Below the pieces are notes generated by a model. It saw only the letters and a program-made list of their open reading frames with translations, was not told where the DNA came from and searched no databases. Below, in pieces: positions 32,443 through 44,474 of a stretch of 64,000 nt of DNA. This DNA is from Oreohelix idahoensis. Lineage: Eukaryota; Mollusca; Gastropoda; Stylommatophora; Oreohelicidae. The stretch lies in contig JAMPIV010012447.1 in the NCBI GenBank assembly GCA_024509875.1, positions 234,501 to 298,500 of the forward strand. The letters run 5' to 3'. Positions within the stretch are counted from its first letter, which is position 1. Every line of letters begins with the position of its first letter. A program made the position numbers and the translations under genes.

Positions 32443-33101
32443 CAGTAGTGCAAGATACTGTGCCGCACTCCAGATGTTATCTCAAAGGGCTGCGCAAACT
32501 GCTCTGCATGAAGAATTTTGCATTGCATGTCTTTATAAGTTTTCTTTACCGTGTTAATGATCTCACAGTGAACTTCATAATGCTTCATCGTTTACCAAAG
32601 TTATTAGCTAGCTATCTTAAATGTCAAATACTTTTTAATAGTGTACAAATCAAATGTAAACTTGTGAAGTCGGTTCCATGCTCTATTTAACTACTATTCG
32701 TTGTATGGCGATCTGGTCTGTGCAGGATTTATTTTTGCCGAAAACTCGTTTGTACTCTCCATGGTCTGTCTCTAGCTTTGTTATAGTTACAATAGTAATT
32801 TAAATATTAAATTATAGAACCGTATTTTCCACCATATAAGACGCACCCATAATTTAACGAGATTTTTTTTTCGGGAAAATTAGAGGAACGAATTTATTAT
32901 ATTTTTTTTAGCCTTTTTAAACAAAAGCTTTTAATTACACATAATATAAGACAACTTTTATTTTTTTTTTAAATAAAAGCATTTTGTTACACACATGATT
33001 AGTTTATAACACTACCCAACACTACCTAACACTACCCAACATATTTAAATCATCTGAAACGTTAAATAATCAAGATAACGATATGAGATGATTATAATTA
33101 T
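32443..33101. other. Stretch without recognised genes
   Basis: This is non-coding AT-rich DNA. A CCGTATTTTCCACCATATAAGACGCACCC stretch near 32820 resembles ends of DNA transposons seen in many animals, but no matching second end or target duplication was found. Confidence 0.35.
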
Positions 33102-33545
33102 CTTTTGGTTTTAAGGACTATCTTCATTGCACGTGGACAACACCATCAGTGCTCCGATCTCCTCCCTAAAATCACACAAATAGGATCTCAGCACAGTGCA
33201 CGAACTCCGTAGCACCAGCGAGAATTCCAATGTGTGTATATAGGAATTACACATTCTATAACTATTTTTAAGGTGCGTAGATTTCAAATTTTTAAATTTT
33301 GCTTCCAGATCGGCCTATTCTTTACGATTTGCAACTGCCGTTGGATTTTTAACTTGCGCAACTTGCACACAGAATCTCCTATTTTCTTCGCCCCTATCCG
33401 AGAAGGCAAGGCATCCGATCTCACTACCCAGAAGACCAAGGGGAGGGGGGAGTATGACAACATTAGGACTACTGGTTCTGTAAAAAAAAATTCCATAAAT
33501 TATATTCCCTCAACTTGGAATCGAACCCGGTACCTTATTAATTAC
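33102..33545 (-). mobile_element. SINE family 4, copy 3
   Basis: It is collinear with copy 1, including ACTATCTTCATTG, CGAACTCCGTAGCACC and CATCCGATCTCACTACCC. The minus-strand head at the right end shows a B-box-like GGGTTCGATTCC. The copy is uninterrupted and shows what the broken copy 2 should look like. Confidence 0.75.
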
Positions 33546-34491
33546 CTTATAAAACGGAAGATGATTGTTGTAGATGGATGTGTGAAAAAAACTTCGTCTT
33601 ACAGTATTTACATGTTTATTTATTTATTTTTTAATTATGTTATGCCGTATTAACAATCAAAACAATGATTCCACAGCAGTTCCAGTAACTGTGGGAGCAG
33701 TATATAGTATTTGCAAGTGATCGTGGGTCATTGTATACTCTTGCTATTTTGACAATACATGGTGTTGGGAGCTGGTATTCAGCTGAGCTGATATATTGTG
33801 GTAGTAAATTATGTTTAATGAGAAGATCACGTGTTTTTGATGAGCGTTCGTATCAGGAAATAAATTTGGAAAAGGGTTTATGGCGAGTTAGTTGATAGCC
33901 AGTAGGGATTGGGAAGAGAGAGTGGTCGAAAGTGGTAGAAGGGAAATGTTGCTATGAGTAGCCAGTGATTTGTAAAGCAGATTTTGCATGGAGAGTATTG
34001 TTGAAATTGTTTCATGGCAGCCGAAATTGTGCTGTGAATTAATTTTATGTCACTGCTATTTTGCGTGACCCTAAACTAATTATTGCAAGAATTATGTATA
34101 TAAACGCCATGGAGATTGAATTTGGCGTTTTGAATTGAATAATTTATTATCTGTCGTCCCCCAGAAAGCGAGTTAAATAGTAGTGTAGGGTTTTGTTGTG
34201 AGATCTACACACTTCTTTATCATACCTATATACACCTCATCATATATGGGGGCTCGTCCAGAGGACTTATTTGATGATTACTCCATTTATGTTTTTTCTG
34301 CTATATGCTAGACATCTTTGCTTTCATTCATACCTATAACTAGAAGCCATGATTGAAGGCGCTTTACCAAAATGGTTTTCCACAGCATTCTGAAAAAAGT
34401 ACAGACCTTTGAGCATGGGTGTAAGAAAGCTCTTGGCCGTTAATGTTCCTAAAACCTTATTTTTCAGTAGATCGACTTGCTGTACAGATAG
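33546..34491. other. Stretch without recognised features
   Basis: There is no ORF with a domain, no terminal repeats and no tRNA-like boxes. A short T/A-rich block lies at 33600-33650. Confidence 0.45.
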
Positions 34492-34755
34492 CGATAGTCC
34501 CATAGTAGATACTGCCGTAAAGGCGTGAATTGTTAGAGACTTCACCATATTAGGTCCGGTTTTGTTATGAGCAGGGGTGACATCGCTCCCTCGCTGCCTC
34601 TCGCCTTGAAAGAGCAGAGTCAGGTACTCATCAACATCTGGGTAGATTGGAACGTGATGCTACCAATTTTATATTCTGGAACACAATAACTTCAGCGCAA
34701 GAAGAAAGTTGAAGAAAGTGCTCTAACCACATAACTAATGGGACGCTCCGGCTTG
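34492..34755 (-). mobile_element. SINE family 1 copy (degraded head)
   Basis: It matches 48805-49052 in order: CCCATAG-AGATACTGCCGTA, GTTAGAGACTTCAC, AGAGCAGAGTCAGGTAC and GTGCTCTAACCAC. The tRNA-like head on the right is poorly preserved, and the B box is not convincing. Confidence 0.65.
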
Positions 34756-34787
34756 CTGTACTGAACTTTAAAATGTGCTCTATGTCC

Positions 34788-34788
<1 letters not shown>

Positions 34789-34830
<42 letters not shown>
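34789..34830. repeat. (CT)n microsatellite
   Basis: This is a dinucleotide array of about 42 bp with no interruptions. Confidence 0.97.
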
Positions 34831-34833
<3 letters not shown>

Positions 34834-34969
34834 CTTAGCCATATTATTTAAACATACATTCTACTTTTATGCTACCAAGACTCGTAGTGGAAGCAGGTAA
34901 TAAGGGTTCAGCGCGGGGCCGGCTACCCTATCCTGTAGGAACCTTAAGCCACAAAAACGTCAACAATAA

Positions 34970-35038
34970 TATGGTTGAGAAAAGACGCTGGCGATGGATC
35001 GGACACACATTGAAGATACCTGTTGATAGCATTCCAAT
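34970..35038 (+). mobile_element. LINE fragment, 5' piece of a split copy
   Basis: The plus strand reads KRRWRWIGHTLKIPVDSIP, the motif preceding the last domain of APE-type LINE ORFs. The reading stops at about 35038. A matching continuation (GRP-like, TWKRKLETYMKGI) starts near 35692, so the copy seems interrupted. Confidence 0.6.
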
Positions 35039-35691
35039 GCTGTCTTTCGTCTTCTTCCTCTTCTACTTTTTCTTCTTCTTCGTTCGCTCTCAGACTTCCA
35101 CATTAAGGACTCTAAACAAGGAAGTGGTCATCTCAAGATCCCCGACATCTCCGAACTGTTTTACGTGGAGACTAGTAGGTTATTGCCATCTGCTACTCCG
35201 TTCACTGCTGTATTTTGGGCAGGACTGCAGCAGATGTTCGGCTGTGATGGGGCTGAGATCTGCTGTACCAATCATGTACCAGTGGTATAGATAGTACATC
35301 AATCTGTTATGATCAGTGCGTAGCCGGAAAGTGATGACCTGGTCTTGCCTAGATAGCTGATGATAGGCATCATTTTTTATATGACCTAGGTGTTCTCTTT
35401 CCAATTTGGACCTAAATGTGGCTTTTATAGTTGTTTTAGCCATTTCATAAGTTGTGCATATATTATTTTGTTGTAGCGCCCCCGCCCCTCCTTAGCAAGT
35501 TTGTTTGTCTGCCTCCTTGCCTGAAATGTTGTTGGGCTGATTTCCACTGGGTTGTGCACTTGTTGAAGAATTTGGCGAGGCTTTCAAGTGAGTTTATCAG
35601 ATCTTTCAACGCCTTATCATGGTGCCTCTTCGGGGCTGTTATTACTGAGAGGACATCTGTAAAGATTAATCTGTTTTACTGAATGTGCTTC
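35039..35691 (-). mobile_element. Insert within the split LINE, probably another LINE 3' end
   Basis: This is about 650 bp between the two LINE pieces. Its left part begins with a pyrimidine-rich TCTTC run followed by CTTCGTTCGCTCTCA. The same block lies at about 35995-36017 downstream of the minus-strand LINE at 36167-36600. I infer a minus-strand LINE tail inserted into the plus-strand one. Clear target duplications were not found. Confidence 0.35.
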
Positions 35692-35955
35692 GCACTCAGT
35701 AAGAGCTTCTGCTAATCCTCATGGTAAGAGAAAGAAGGGAGACCGAAATAAATACATGGAAAAGAAAACTTGAAACATATATGAAAGGAATTAATGAGAC
35801 ACGGAAAGATCTTGAGCTGGTGGCTCGGAACAAGAGGACGTAGCATACGTTTGTTGAAGGCCTATGCTCCTTGGAGTGCTAAAGGTAATTATGATGATGA
35901 TAATGATGATGATAATGATGATGATGAAACACAAACTTTATGTTCAGTTAAGGTC
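35692..35955 (+). mobile_element. LINE 3' end with GAT-rich tail
   Basis: This is the continuation of the LINE at 34970-35038: GRP-like, then TWKRKLETYMKGI and LELVAR in broken frames, ending in a GAT/GAT-AAT repeat (about 35892-35930). A microsatellite tail instead of poly(A) is common for several LINE clades. The copy at 37080-37415 ends the same way. Confidence 0.65.
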
Positions 35956-36600
35956 ATAAACATTTATGTTCTTGCAAGTGTATCTTCCATTCTTTTTCTT
36001 CGTCGTTCGCTCTCAAATGACCACATTTATCTCTCTTATCAAGCTGACAGTACGTGTCAACTCCTTCTGGAGCCTCATCACGTGTTCCATCGCCTGTCCG
36101 CCCTCCCCACACGGGTACACGCCTGTCTGTCCAACTTTCAATCTGCTGCACATATGGTATTTGAGTTTACAGTGGCCGGCTCCTAGTCTGAAAACTATCA
36201 CGTGATCTCTTCTTGGCATCTTCTATGATATGTCTGTTCTGGAGTCGTCCCGGAGGTCTGGATCCCTGGCTCTTAGTTTCCCATGCTTGCCGTGGTAGCC
36301 GATCTTCTCCCATTCTGCAGACATGGCCAAACCATCTCAGTTGGGACTGTTCTACTTGGGTCTGCAGGGGTTGGGTTTTTAGGCCTTGACGTATCGTCTG
36401 GTTGCGGACCATGTCTCTTCTTGTTACTTCAACCACCTTCCTCAGATACCTCATTTCTGAGGTTTGGATCTGGCTTTTGTGGGTTGTAGTCATTGCCCAT
36501 GACTCGCATCCATACGTCAAGACTGGGACATAGGTGGAGCGGTATACAGCCATCTTCGTCTTCTTACCAACTTCTCTTTTGCTGAGGAATCCTCTATTTA
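35956..36600 (-). mobile_element. LINE fragment (C-terminal RT region and 3' end)
   Basis: A minus-strand ORF (36167-36553) encodes VYRSTYVPVLTYGCESW, then RWFGHVCRMGEDRLP and RPPGRLQNR. These are the standard motifs of the post-RT domain of APE-type LINEs. Upstream RT and endonuclease are missing, so it is 5' truncated. The part to the left (35956-36166) is taken as its 3' tail because a related block occurs at 35090-35440. The clade is not assigned. Confidence 0.78.
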
Positions 36601-37079
36601 TGGCTTATCAGTTGATTCCAAATGTAAATTATATCAGCCTGATGTACACGTAAATTAAATTTACTGACCTGAATACGTTTGATTTGCATTCTGGCCACGT
36701 GGTTTTAGGGATGTGGCTATTCTGTCTTCGTCTGCTTTTGTCTGCGCAATTTCCGCCCCCTAGTGTCACTTACCGTTCTTGGCATTCTAATTTACTTTCG
36801 TATTCAATGTGTTTCAAATACTCCTTCTACCTCACTCTCGCCCAGACAAAAATACTTCTGTTCTGTGCAAGTGTCAGTACTCTTGATTTTTTAAAATGAG
36901 TTATAGTTCTTAGTTTGCCCGTGTGTTACCGAAGCCCGAAGGTGGAACAAAGAATAGTAACGCTGCAACCTCTCATGCTTGTTGTACGAGGCGATTAAGG
37001 AAGGTTGGGCATGAGGGACGGTTAACCCATCCTGTAGAAAATTATTAACGCTTCAGAAACTTCAAAAACCAGTAAATCA
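36601..37079. other. Stretch without recognised features
   Basis: Non-coding. A short ORF at 36684-36899 has no domain. Confidence 0.4.
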
Positions 37080-37415
37080 TTTCAACCATCCATGACAGGA
37101 GAAAGTCCTCTGGTAGGGAAAGCAGAAAGGAGACTGGGTTGCTGACTTTTATTTTTCTGCTAGGAAAATCTCCAGAACTGGCAACTGGAATGTTCGGACA
37201 TTAAACGAGCAAGGGGACCAAGAAACACATGGAAAAGAGAAGTGGAGACAGACGTGAATGGTATAAAGAAGACATGGCAAAGTCTTGAGCTGATGGCACG
37301 TGAGAGGAAGACTTGGCGTAACTTTATTGATGGCACGGGACAGGAAGACTTGGCGTAACTTTATTGATGGCCTATGCTTCTTGTGGAGCTGAAAGTAATG
37401 ATGATGATGATGAAG
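37080..37415 (+). mobile_element. LINE 3' end with internal tandem duplication
   Basis: The plus strand reads RGPRNTWKREVETDVNGIKK and LELMARERKTW in broken frames and ends in a GAT repeat at about 37399-37413. A segment of about 38 bp containing GAAGACTTGGCGTAACTTTATTGATGG is present twice in tandem (about 37307-37371). Confidence 0.7.
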
Positions 37416-37467
37416 GTGTTGATTGTTCTTAGTTGTTTTATAATTATCAAGTATTTTCTGTGAAGCC

Positions 37468-37626
37468 AATTGTAATAGTGGTTAGTGAACTGGTTTCCCA
37501 GCTCAGCGATCCTGGTTTGATCCCCAGTTGAGGTGGGATTTTTTTCAGACTGGGAAAGTTAAGGCGGCTGGCGTGATGCTGACCACATCATCCCTAGTGT
37601 GACGTATGGTCAAGAAAATATGGGCC
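37468..37626 (+). mobile_element. SINE family 2, left part (split by element D)
   Basis: The tRNA-like head has ATAGTGGTTAGTGAACTGG as A box and GGTTTGATCCCC as B box, followed by the family body to GGTCAAGAAAATATGGGCC. It is cut there by element D. The remainder (TAACACCATATTCCC...) is at 47724-47795. Compare the uninterrupted copy at 20869-21140. Confidence 0.85.
37622..37626. repeat. Target-site duplication of element D, left copy (GGGCC)
   Basis: GGGCC precedes the LTR at 37627 and recurs at 47719-47723. The intact SINE copy has GGGCC once at this point. Confidence 0.95.
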
Positions 37627-40027
37627 TGTCGTAAATTTATTTTGAGAGAAAAGAGTCTTAGAAATAGTGGTCCGGTTTAGAGTGGAAAATGATGATGGAA
37701 AGCTCAGTGATAGAAAATGTAGATATTAAATAGTTGCTTCACAGCGTGCTAGAGGAGAGTAAAGACAGACTTATTTACGACAAATCGCTTCTCTCAATCT
37801 TCTCTTCCGCTCTCCTGGTCAAACAATTAGTTGCCAGTTTTCCAGACACGCATCTGCGCGCACACCGATTTGGTGTTTTTCACACACACAGACGATGTAG
37901 ATACAAACTATATTAAACGAATGGGGGAAATGTTGGGCTGTGGGTATATCCAACACACAGAACTAAATGAGTTTATGTGATTTTATTCACTTTAAACATC
38001 AATCACTAACAAATATCAGGTATTACATAAATTATCATAAGTACACAAATGCAAATAACAAGTTTGGGAGGGGTGAAGAAGATTGGTATCGACTAAGCCC
38101 TTCCCGCTTATTAGACAAAGATAAACCCAGTCCAGAGATAGATAATATCAGGAACATAGGTACGTTAACCTAACAGTGAAGTTAATTACTCTGAAAGAGG
38201 GGTTACAACGTTAGGTATAGGTGATAGAAAAAAAACCTGTTCTTCCCAGCTGTTCTTCCCTTTACTAAGCAAATGGAAAGGAGGGGGTTTTTAAACAGAG
38301 TTAACCAATTAGCAACTCCCCCTTAAAGGAACAATGCAGGGAATACAGAAAAATTATATTACTAGGCAAGAAAGTTAACAACAGGTTTACAAAAGAAAAC
38401 GATTAAATTTCCTGTCATTCATACACACGCGTGAGGATCCACACTCATATACTCACACACTTACCGAATGCAGCCTCAGACGATCCATAAAAAGTATATA
38501 AAACCAGCAAGTACTCTTTCGACATATGAACTGTCTAGTCCTTCGATGTCCCGCCCCAGATGTTTGCGAGGGTTTGTTGGTAACAAATATTCTCACTTAT
38601 CGCAAGACTTGAAGACTAAGAGTTCTCGTGTTTTTATTATATATATAAAAAGGAGTCTATGGGATGGCACTAACCCAGTTCGGCACAGGGGTGAAAATGA
38701 AGTGGTCTCTTTTAATCCTCCGCTATGGTAAAATTCCTTCAATGTGTGATGATAGTTTTATTAAATCCAATTGAGGAAAAAAAACTAGGCTCGGTCACAG
38801 TCAGGAGAATATGTACTCTCTCACAGTAAACAGTAAATATGATATCGCTACTGGCGATGAGTACCTTCCAGTTTATCTTACAGGTTTGCAAGGGTAATTT
38901 GATGATTATTCTTTAAAAGGTTCTTGGGTGGGCTTTATTTCATTTAATTCTGACAGCTAGGTTGCAAGGACCGCCACAAGATTATATTTTAAAAGAAATG
39001 TTTCTTCAATATGACTGGAAGTTTATAGGATGATTTCTTTATTTCTTTCTTTATTTAGCTGGGACCGCAGGTACGATCACTCTGTATAAAAGAAAAAAAG
39101 ACATGTTACATACCGAAAAATCAAGCGCGATAAATTTCCCGTTAAGCCTATAATACACTCGAGTATTTAATTATGTATTTAATAAACACTGCGCGAATTC
39201 TAGTGGTTAAAACACATCTATAAAACTAGGACTTAACTGAATTTATTAATTATAAATTCCTTCGCGACTTTAAAAGTTAATTTAAGCATCTATTATCTTT
39301 TGAAATAATATAATAGATAGATCATTATATTTACAACTGGAACTATTGAGACGGTTTAATTTAATAGATTTAAATTAACACAAAATCCGTTGAAATAGAA
39401 TGACTGAACTAGACCACTGATCACTTTACGCAATATATATTACCGCTTTGCACAGAATAGAAAACACTGCAAATTTATATATAAATTCCAGGGGAAAATC
39501 TATAACAAGATTTCAACAAAGCTAGTGCTTCTGTAAAGGTCTGGCCAGCGAGTGATAACGTGTCTAGTCTTCATGGTCTATTTAGCTAAAATGGAATGTA
39601 AGTTGAGTGGGACATGATAAACTTGACAGCTTATTTGATCTCACGAACTTTTGGGGATCTGACCGCCAAATCAAGAGAAGAAACCGCACCCTGGTCTTCG
39701 TATCTCCGTTCGCTGCTGCCCGTTTCGGTTTCCCCGTTCGCTCGGTTGCGATTGACACCGAGACGCGAAATTGGCGGCAAGCAACTGCGTCTCGTATCAG
39801 GGACCACTACTGTCTCTTTGATAACGCCGATAGTCTCCCCTGAAATCCCTCAGTCTGTCTCTTTGATCTCGTGCCGCCTACTAAATGAGTCCCGGTGGAA
39901 TGAGTTCTGGCAAACGAAAAGTTACAACAAATGTTCAGGGGTTCTAATGTTATGAAAAGCTAAAGGTCCCTTTAAATCATCCATCATATCAGGGAAAATT
40001 CACTTGTCAAACTAGACGTACGTCACA
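37627..40027 (-). repeat. Element D 3' LTR (2401 bp)
   Basis: It begins (plus strand) TGTCGTAAAT and ends GTACGTCACA, and matches 45313-47718. A polypurine tract, read on the minus strand as AAAAGTGGGGACGAT, lies just inside at 40028-40042. ORFs within the LTR occur in both copies but show no domain. Confidence 0.95.
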
Positions 40028-40066
40028 ATCGTCCCCACTTTTAGACATGAAACCATTTTTCATGTT

Positions 40067-42300
40067 TCATTTTTTGACAATGGAGGTGACCTGATTGGTG
40101 ATTTTAGGATGAGTGGTATCTTCAGTTTGCTCTTCTTCCTCTGTAGACCAGTTTCTACTCAGGAAATCAGCCCCGACATTCTGTCTTCCCGGAATATATT
40201 CCACTTTGAAAGAATAAACGCTTAAAAGAAGCGCCCAACGCATGATCCTTGCGTTAAATTCTTTATTGGCACCAAGAAATGCTAACGGAGCGTGGTCTGT
40301 TTGCACCGTGAAAGATGTACCATAAAGAAACTCATGATGGCGTCTGATACCGTCAATCAGAGCAAGACATTCCCTTTCAACTACGCTGTAGTTCCGTTCC
40401 GCTTTATTTAATTTCCGACTGCCATAGGCAACTGGAAATAGCATGTTCAGGTCACTGTCATCGGCTTGAATCAGTGTTGACCCGATGCCCTGACCTGACG
40501 CGTCGACTCTCAGTACAAAAGGTTTCTTGAGGTCAGGCAACCTCAAAATGGGGTATGCAGACAACTGTCCTTTCAAAGTGCTATACGCGTGTTCGCACTT
40601 TTGATCCCATATGACCTTATCAGGACAACCTTTCTTTGTGAGGTCAGTCAGAGGTGCCGCCAGTCCGTTGAAGTTCTGGATGTACTTCTGATAGTATGCA
40701 CATAGCGATATGAAGGAACGTACGTCTTTCTTCGTTCGGGGTCTTTTTGCTGCCATTATTTTCTCCACGTTCTTCTTAATAGGCCAACTGCATCCGTGAG
40801 AAATAGTGTGCCCCAGGAAGTCTAACTGTTCAAACCCGATGAGACATTTGCTAGGTCTGGCTGTGAGACCCGTTTCCTGTAGTCTCCTGAGGAGCATAGC
40901 AACCGTAGCAATATGTTCTTCATAGGTTTCCGATGCAATTAAGATGTCATCCATGAAATTATGGATATGGGGACTTTGCAAAGGTTGTAGAAGCTTCCTC
41001 ATCATCCTGGTGAACACTCCTGGTGCATTATGCAAACCGAACGGCATCACGTTAAATGTGTAATGTCTTTCACTAGTGCTGAAAGCTAACAAAGGTTTAA
41101 TTTCCTCCTTGACTGGTATTTGATAATAACCTTTGCTGAGGTCAATCTTGGAGAAGATCTTTGCTTTGCTGAGCTTGGTGAACAACTCAGAAACAGTTTG
41201 GAGAGGTTCGGGCTGGAATTCCGTTACCGTGTTTAGCAACCTGTAATCAATGCACAGCCGAACTTCCTTATTGGGCTTCTGCAACAGCACTACACTCGAG
41301 CTGTAAGGAGATGTAGACTCACTGATAATTCCTGCCTGACGCAGCTTGTCTATTTCTCCGCGAAGTGCATCAGCTTTAGCGTACGGGATGGGGTAAACTC
41401 TGGTTTGAACAGGGGTCTCGTTTGTTACTTTCATATCAAATTCAATGAGATTTGTTCGACCAGGTACATCCGTTAAGACTGCACTGTACTGTTTTAGTAG
41501 AGCCCTGGTTTCTGTTTGTTGTTCTGGTGAGAGATTGTCGCCGAACTTGACATCTTTAAAGGATTCTGTGGGTTGCAATGGATACTCCATGCAACCATCA
41601 TCATCTTCCTCGTCTTCCGTTGCTATGGCGACAGCCAGGAGATGCTCGGAGGATGGCACCGGTCTTTCCAAATATTTCTTTAGCAGATTTATGTGGAAGA
41701 CCTTCTCCTTTCCTTTGATGGAGATCTTGTAGTTGGTACGTGAGATCTTTTTAAGGACGATAAACGGTCCTTGCCATCCGATGCGAAGTTTATTGCTTCC
41801 GGTTGGAAGTAGCAATAGGACTTTCTCCCCTGGTTGTAGTTCTCTCTCTTTTGCAGCTTTGTTGTATCTTTTAGTAGTTTTAGCGCGGGCTTTCTTAAGG
41901 TTGGTAGTAGCTAGATCCCATCCTAGCTTTAGCCTTTCCTTAAGCTCAGATACATACTTGCTTGCAGAGACGACTGTCTCGTCAGCCTTCTGGTCTGTCA
42001 GGGACCGAAGTAAGGCTTCTAGTGGCCCCTTAATAGGTCTGCCAAATAAAATTGTAGCTGGCGCAAAACCCGTAGACGCTTGGGGTACCTCTCGGTAGGC
42101 GAATAAGGCAGCCGATATATATTGGTCCCAGTCTTCCGGTTTCTCCTGACCCAGCTTACGTAACATCATGGTGAGGGTACCGTTAAAACGTTCCACGAGC
42201 CCATTTCCGGCCGGATGGTAGGGACTTGTGTGTGGATATGTTTGGCCCTCAAGATCTTAGAGATCTCCTCCATTAACAGGCTACGGAATTGGGATCCATT
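40067..42300 (-). pseudogene. Element D Pol, 3' part: integrase core end, GPY/F, reverse transcriptase, RNase H
   Basis: This is an open run of 709 codons from 42196, with in-frame homology starting a little upstream near 42300. A one-base break in an ACAC run lies near 42230. Counting from 42196, the integrase end has RFNGTL, and IKGP is at 55-58. The GPY/F module is at 141-175. RT has RLCIDYRLLN, IDLSKGYYQIPV and catalytic FMDD at 414-417. RNase H has RVDASGQGIG with D565, RECLALI and QTDHAPLAF, then ADFLSRN. The catalytic residues of RT and RNase H look intact. The integrase catalytic E lies at the very start of this run (VERFN). Confidence 0.93.
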
Positions 42301-42834
42301 GTCCGTCAAAACTTGTTGAGGAATCCCAACCGTGTAAAAATTTGCACAAGGGCTTCTGCGACATGCTTGGAATTAGTGCATGGTAGCGGTACGGCTTCGG
42401 CCCACATAGTGCAAGTGTCAACTAAGGTCAGGATGAACCTGTTCCTTCTTTTGGTCTTTTCCAGAGGACCAATAATGTCGACAGCAACCCGTTCAAATGG
42501 AGTCCCTACTATTGGCATTTGCCCCATAGGTACTGGGGGTGTCAAGTGCTTGGGTGCTACCCGTTGGCACTGGGCGCAGGATTTCACATACCTGACAATG
42601 TCAGAGTTCATTCCTGGCCACCAATAGTGGTTTTTTTATTCGCTGAATAGTGGCGTTTTGTCCCATATGTCCGCTAAAGGGAAGAGAGTGCCCCATTTCT
42701 AAGATCTGGTTTCTGTACTGCGTCGGTACTAGGAGCTGGTTATTCCCCGTGTCCGGGTTGCCCGTTCTACGATACAATACACCATCCTTAGAAAAGATGT
42801 CTCCGTTGTGTCTGGGGTCCTTAGCCATGGGCAG
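42301..42834 (-). pseudogene. Element D integrase zinc finger and first part of core
   Basis: Two overlapping ORFs are separated by an A7 run (plus-strand T7, 42631-42637). The first gives the linker and the H/H part (GHSLPFSGHMG). The second gives the CAQC pair and the core with VAVDIIGPLEK (first catalytic D) and the conserved TWAEA-like region. A one-base loss near 42325 precedes the DNGSQF block with the second catalytic D. All integrase signatures absent from A and C are present here, so D represents the complete ancestral arrangement. Confidence 0.88.
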
Positions 42835-43321
42835 TTTTTTTAAAGCAGGGCGCCAGAGTAGGGTCCTTTTGTTGCGCCTCCTTCAGTTCATTCGGCAACA
42901 AGTTTGGCGCAGGCTCCCTCTCCTTCTTGGCTTGCCCTCTTGTGGTTACCGCTGCCACAATCGGCTCCTTAGGTCTCCCAATGAACACATATCTACATCC
43001 CAGGATAACTGGGTAGATCGGATCATCCATTATGGCCGCTTTAATAACTCCTCTGACAAAGTCAGAGTGTATTTCTACCAGTGCGATAGGAAGCGTCCTG
43101 GGTGCGTCACTCCTGAAAACTCCACTAAGTTTGACGGTTTCCTCTGTCTCCTGACCTGGTTTGACTAGGTGTCTAGCAACAATACAACTAAAACTTAATC
43201 CAGTGTCAAAGAGACAAGTAGTTGAGGTACCATTCAAAATTACAGTTCCTCGAGTTGAGGGTCGGTCCCCCTCAGGTTGAGAATCACTGACATTGACTCT
43301 ACCTTTCGAGGCTGTATGCAA
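42821..43321 (-). pseudogene. Element D protease and linker
   Basis: This is an aspartic protease segment with CLFDTGLSFSC (active-site DTG) and VILGCRYVF about 75 residues later, collinear with ORF1 of element C. It ends in a linker with CFKK. The frame is lost immediately after at a T7 run (42835-42841). The residue after DTG is Leu rather than the usual Ala or Ser, and the same holds in C. The protease would process Gag and Pol. Confidence 0.85.
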
Positions 43322-44474
43322 ACATCCAACGCGGTTTGAACCGGTTTGTTTGCCCTGATCAGACGTTCCTGGTGTAGGGGTCTTCCCTTTTCCTTGACCT
43401 TGGTGGCCGCGCTGCCACGTAGGCTTGGTGGGTTGATCAGAATTGTTGTTTGGGGGGGGTATCGGGTTTTGTAGAATTTCGATTTTTCCTGGGGAGGTTT
43501 CTGGGTATTGTTATCTCGTTGGTTATAATGTTGAGAGGAAGTGGAAGAATAGGATGCCTGCTCTAGATTCTGTTTTCGAGATGGCTCATCGGTGGGTTTA
43601 CGTTTAGTGCTGGGAAGTTCGGCCATTGCATTGCTATAGCGTTCGGCTTTATTGAGTATGTCTTCAAGCCTGACTGCCCCCTGTTCAGCCAAAAATCTAC
43701 GAGTTTCATTCGACAAAGTGGATTTTATCTGCTCCACAAGAACAAGTTCGAGGAGTCCCTCATATGAAAGAGGTAGGTCAGATAATTCAATGCACTTTGT
43801 CAGATAACCCGTGAGACGTGAAGAGAACTGGGGAAATGTTTCCGTGCTCTCTTTTCGGCTGTTTCTGAACAACTGCAGAAACTTTCGGGCAGTCATCTCA
43901 AACTGCTGTAGTAAGGCCTTCTTCAACAGGTCATAATCATGTTGATTCGGTCCCAGCTTTGTGTACACGTCATAAGCATTGCCTTTCAGTGACGTTGAAA
44001 GTTTGAGCGCCCAGCGGGTACTCTCTAACCCATAAAGATTCGCGAGTCTCTCGAATTTTTCTAGGTAGCTGTCAATTTTTTCGTTAGGGCTAGGAAAAGA
44101 TTCTAAAGAAAACGACATAGCAGTTAATTGGGCAGACTGAGTGCTGGAGAGATCCATTGTTTGAGACTGGGGCGAAGACGGCTCTCCATTATTTGAAGTA
44201 GAGGCACTCCGACTCTCTAAAGCCTTGAGCGCTAATTCATGCTGTCTTTCCTTGTCTCTCTCTCTCTTTCCCTGCGGGCGTCCATCTCTGCCTCAATTTT
44301 CTTCTGCTCCAATTGACGATCGTCCGCTTCTTTCTTCCTAGCTTCTGCCCTCTCTTCCTCCGCGTCATACCTTTGAAGTTCCTGGTTGATAAACAGATTC
44401 GCAGCTTCTGTGTCTAGTCCTGAGTCCTTGGCCTCTTGCCTCAAAATGGATCTTATCCTAATTCTCTCAGCCAT
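43240..44474 (-). pseudogene. Element D Gag (two frameshifts)
   Basis: The natural start is ATG 44474 (MAERIRIRSIL). The coiled coil is broken in a TC/GA run at 44249-44268, and the rest of Gag (capsid-like, FEMTARKFLQLFR, QGAVRLEDILNKAERY) continues in another frame. A third frame takes over at the G8 run 43452-43459. In that last frame I see no canonical CX2CX4HX4C knuckle, only Gly/Lys/Gln-rich sequence with scattered Cys, unlike A and C. Gag would form the particle and bind RNA. Confidence 0.83.

Noticed and set aside
32818..33625. Possible DNA transposon starting CCGTATTTTCCACCATATAAGACG
   Set aside because: The left end resembles known transposon ends, but the candidate right end near 33590 is too diverged and no target duplication was found.
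39607..39955. ORFs of 78 and 113 codons in the LTR of element D (also 47305-47646)
   Set aside because: They occur in both LTR copies only because the LTR is duplicated; no domain and no support for coding.
41445..42627. Plus-strand ORFs of 95-121 codons across element D
   Set aside because: Antisense to the integrase and RT frames, which carry clear motifs.
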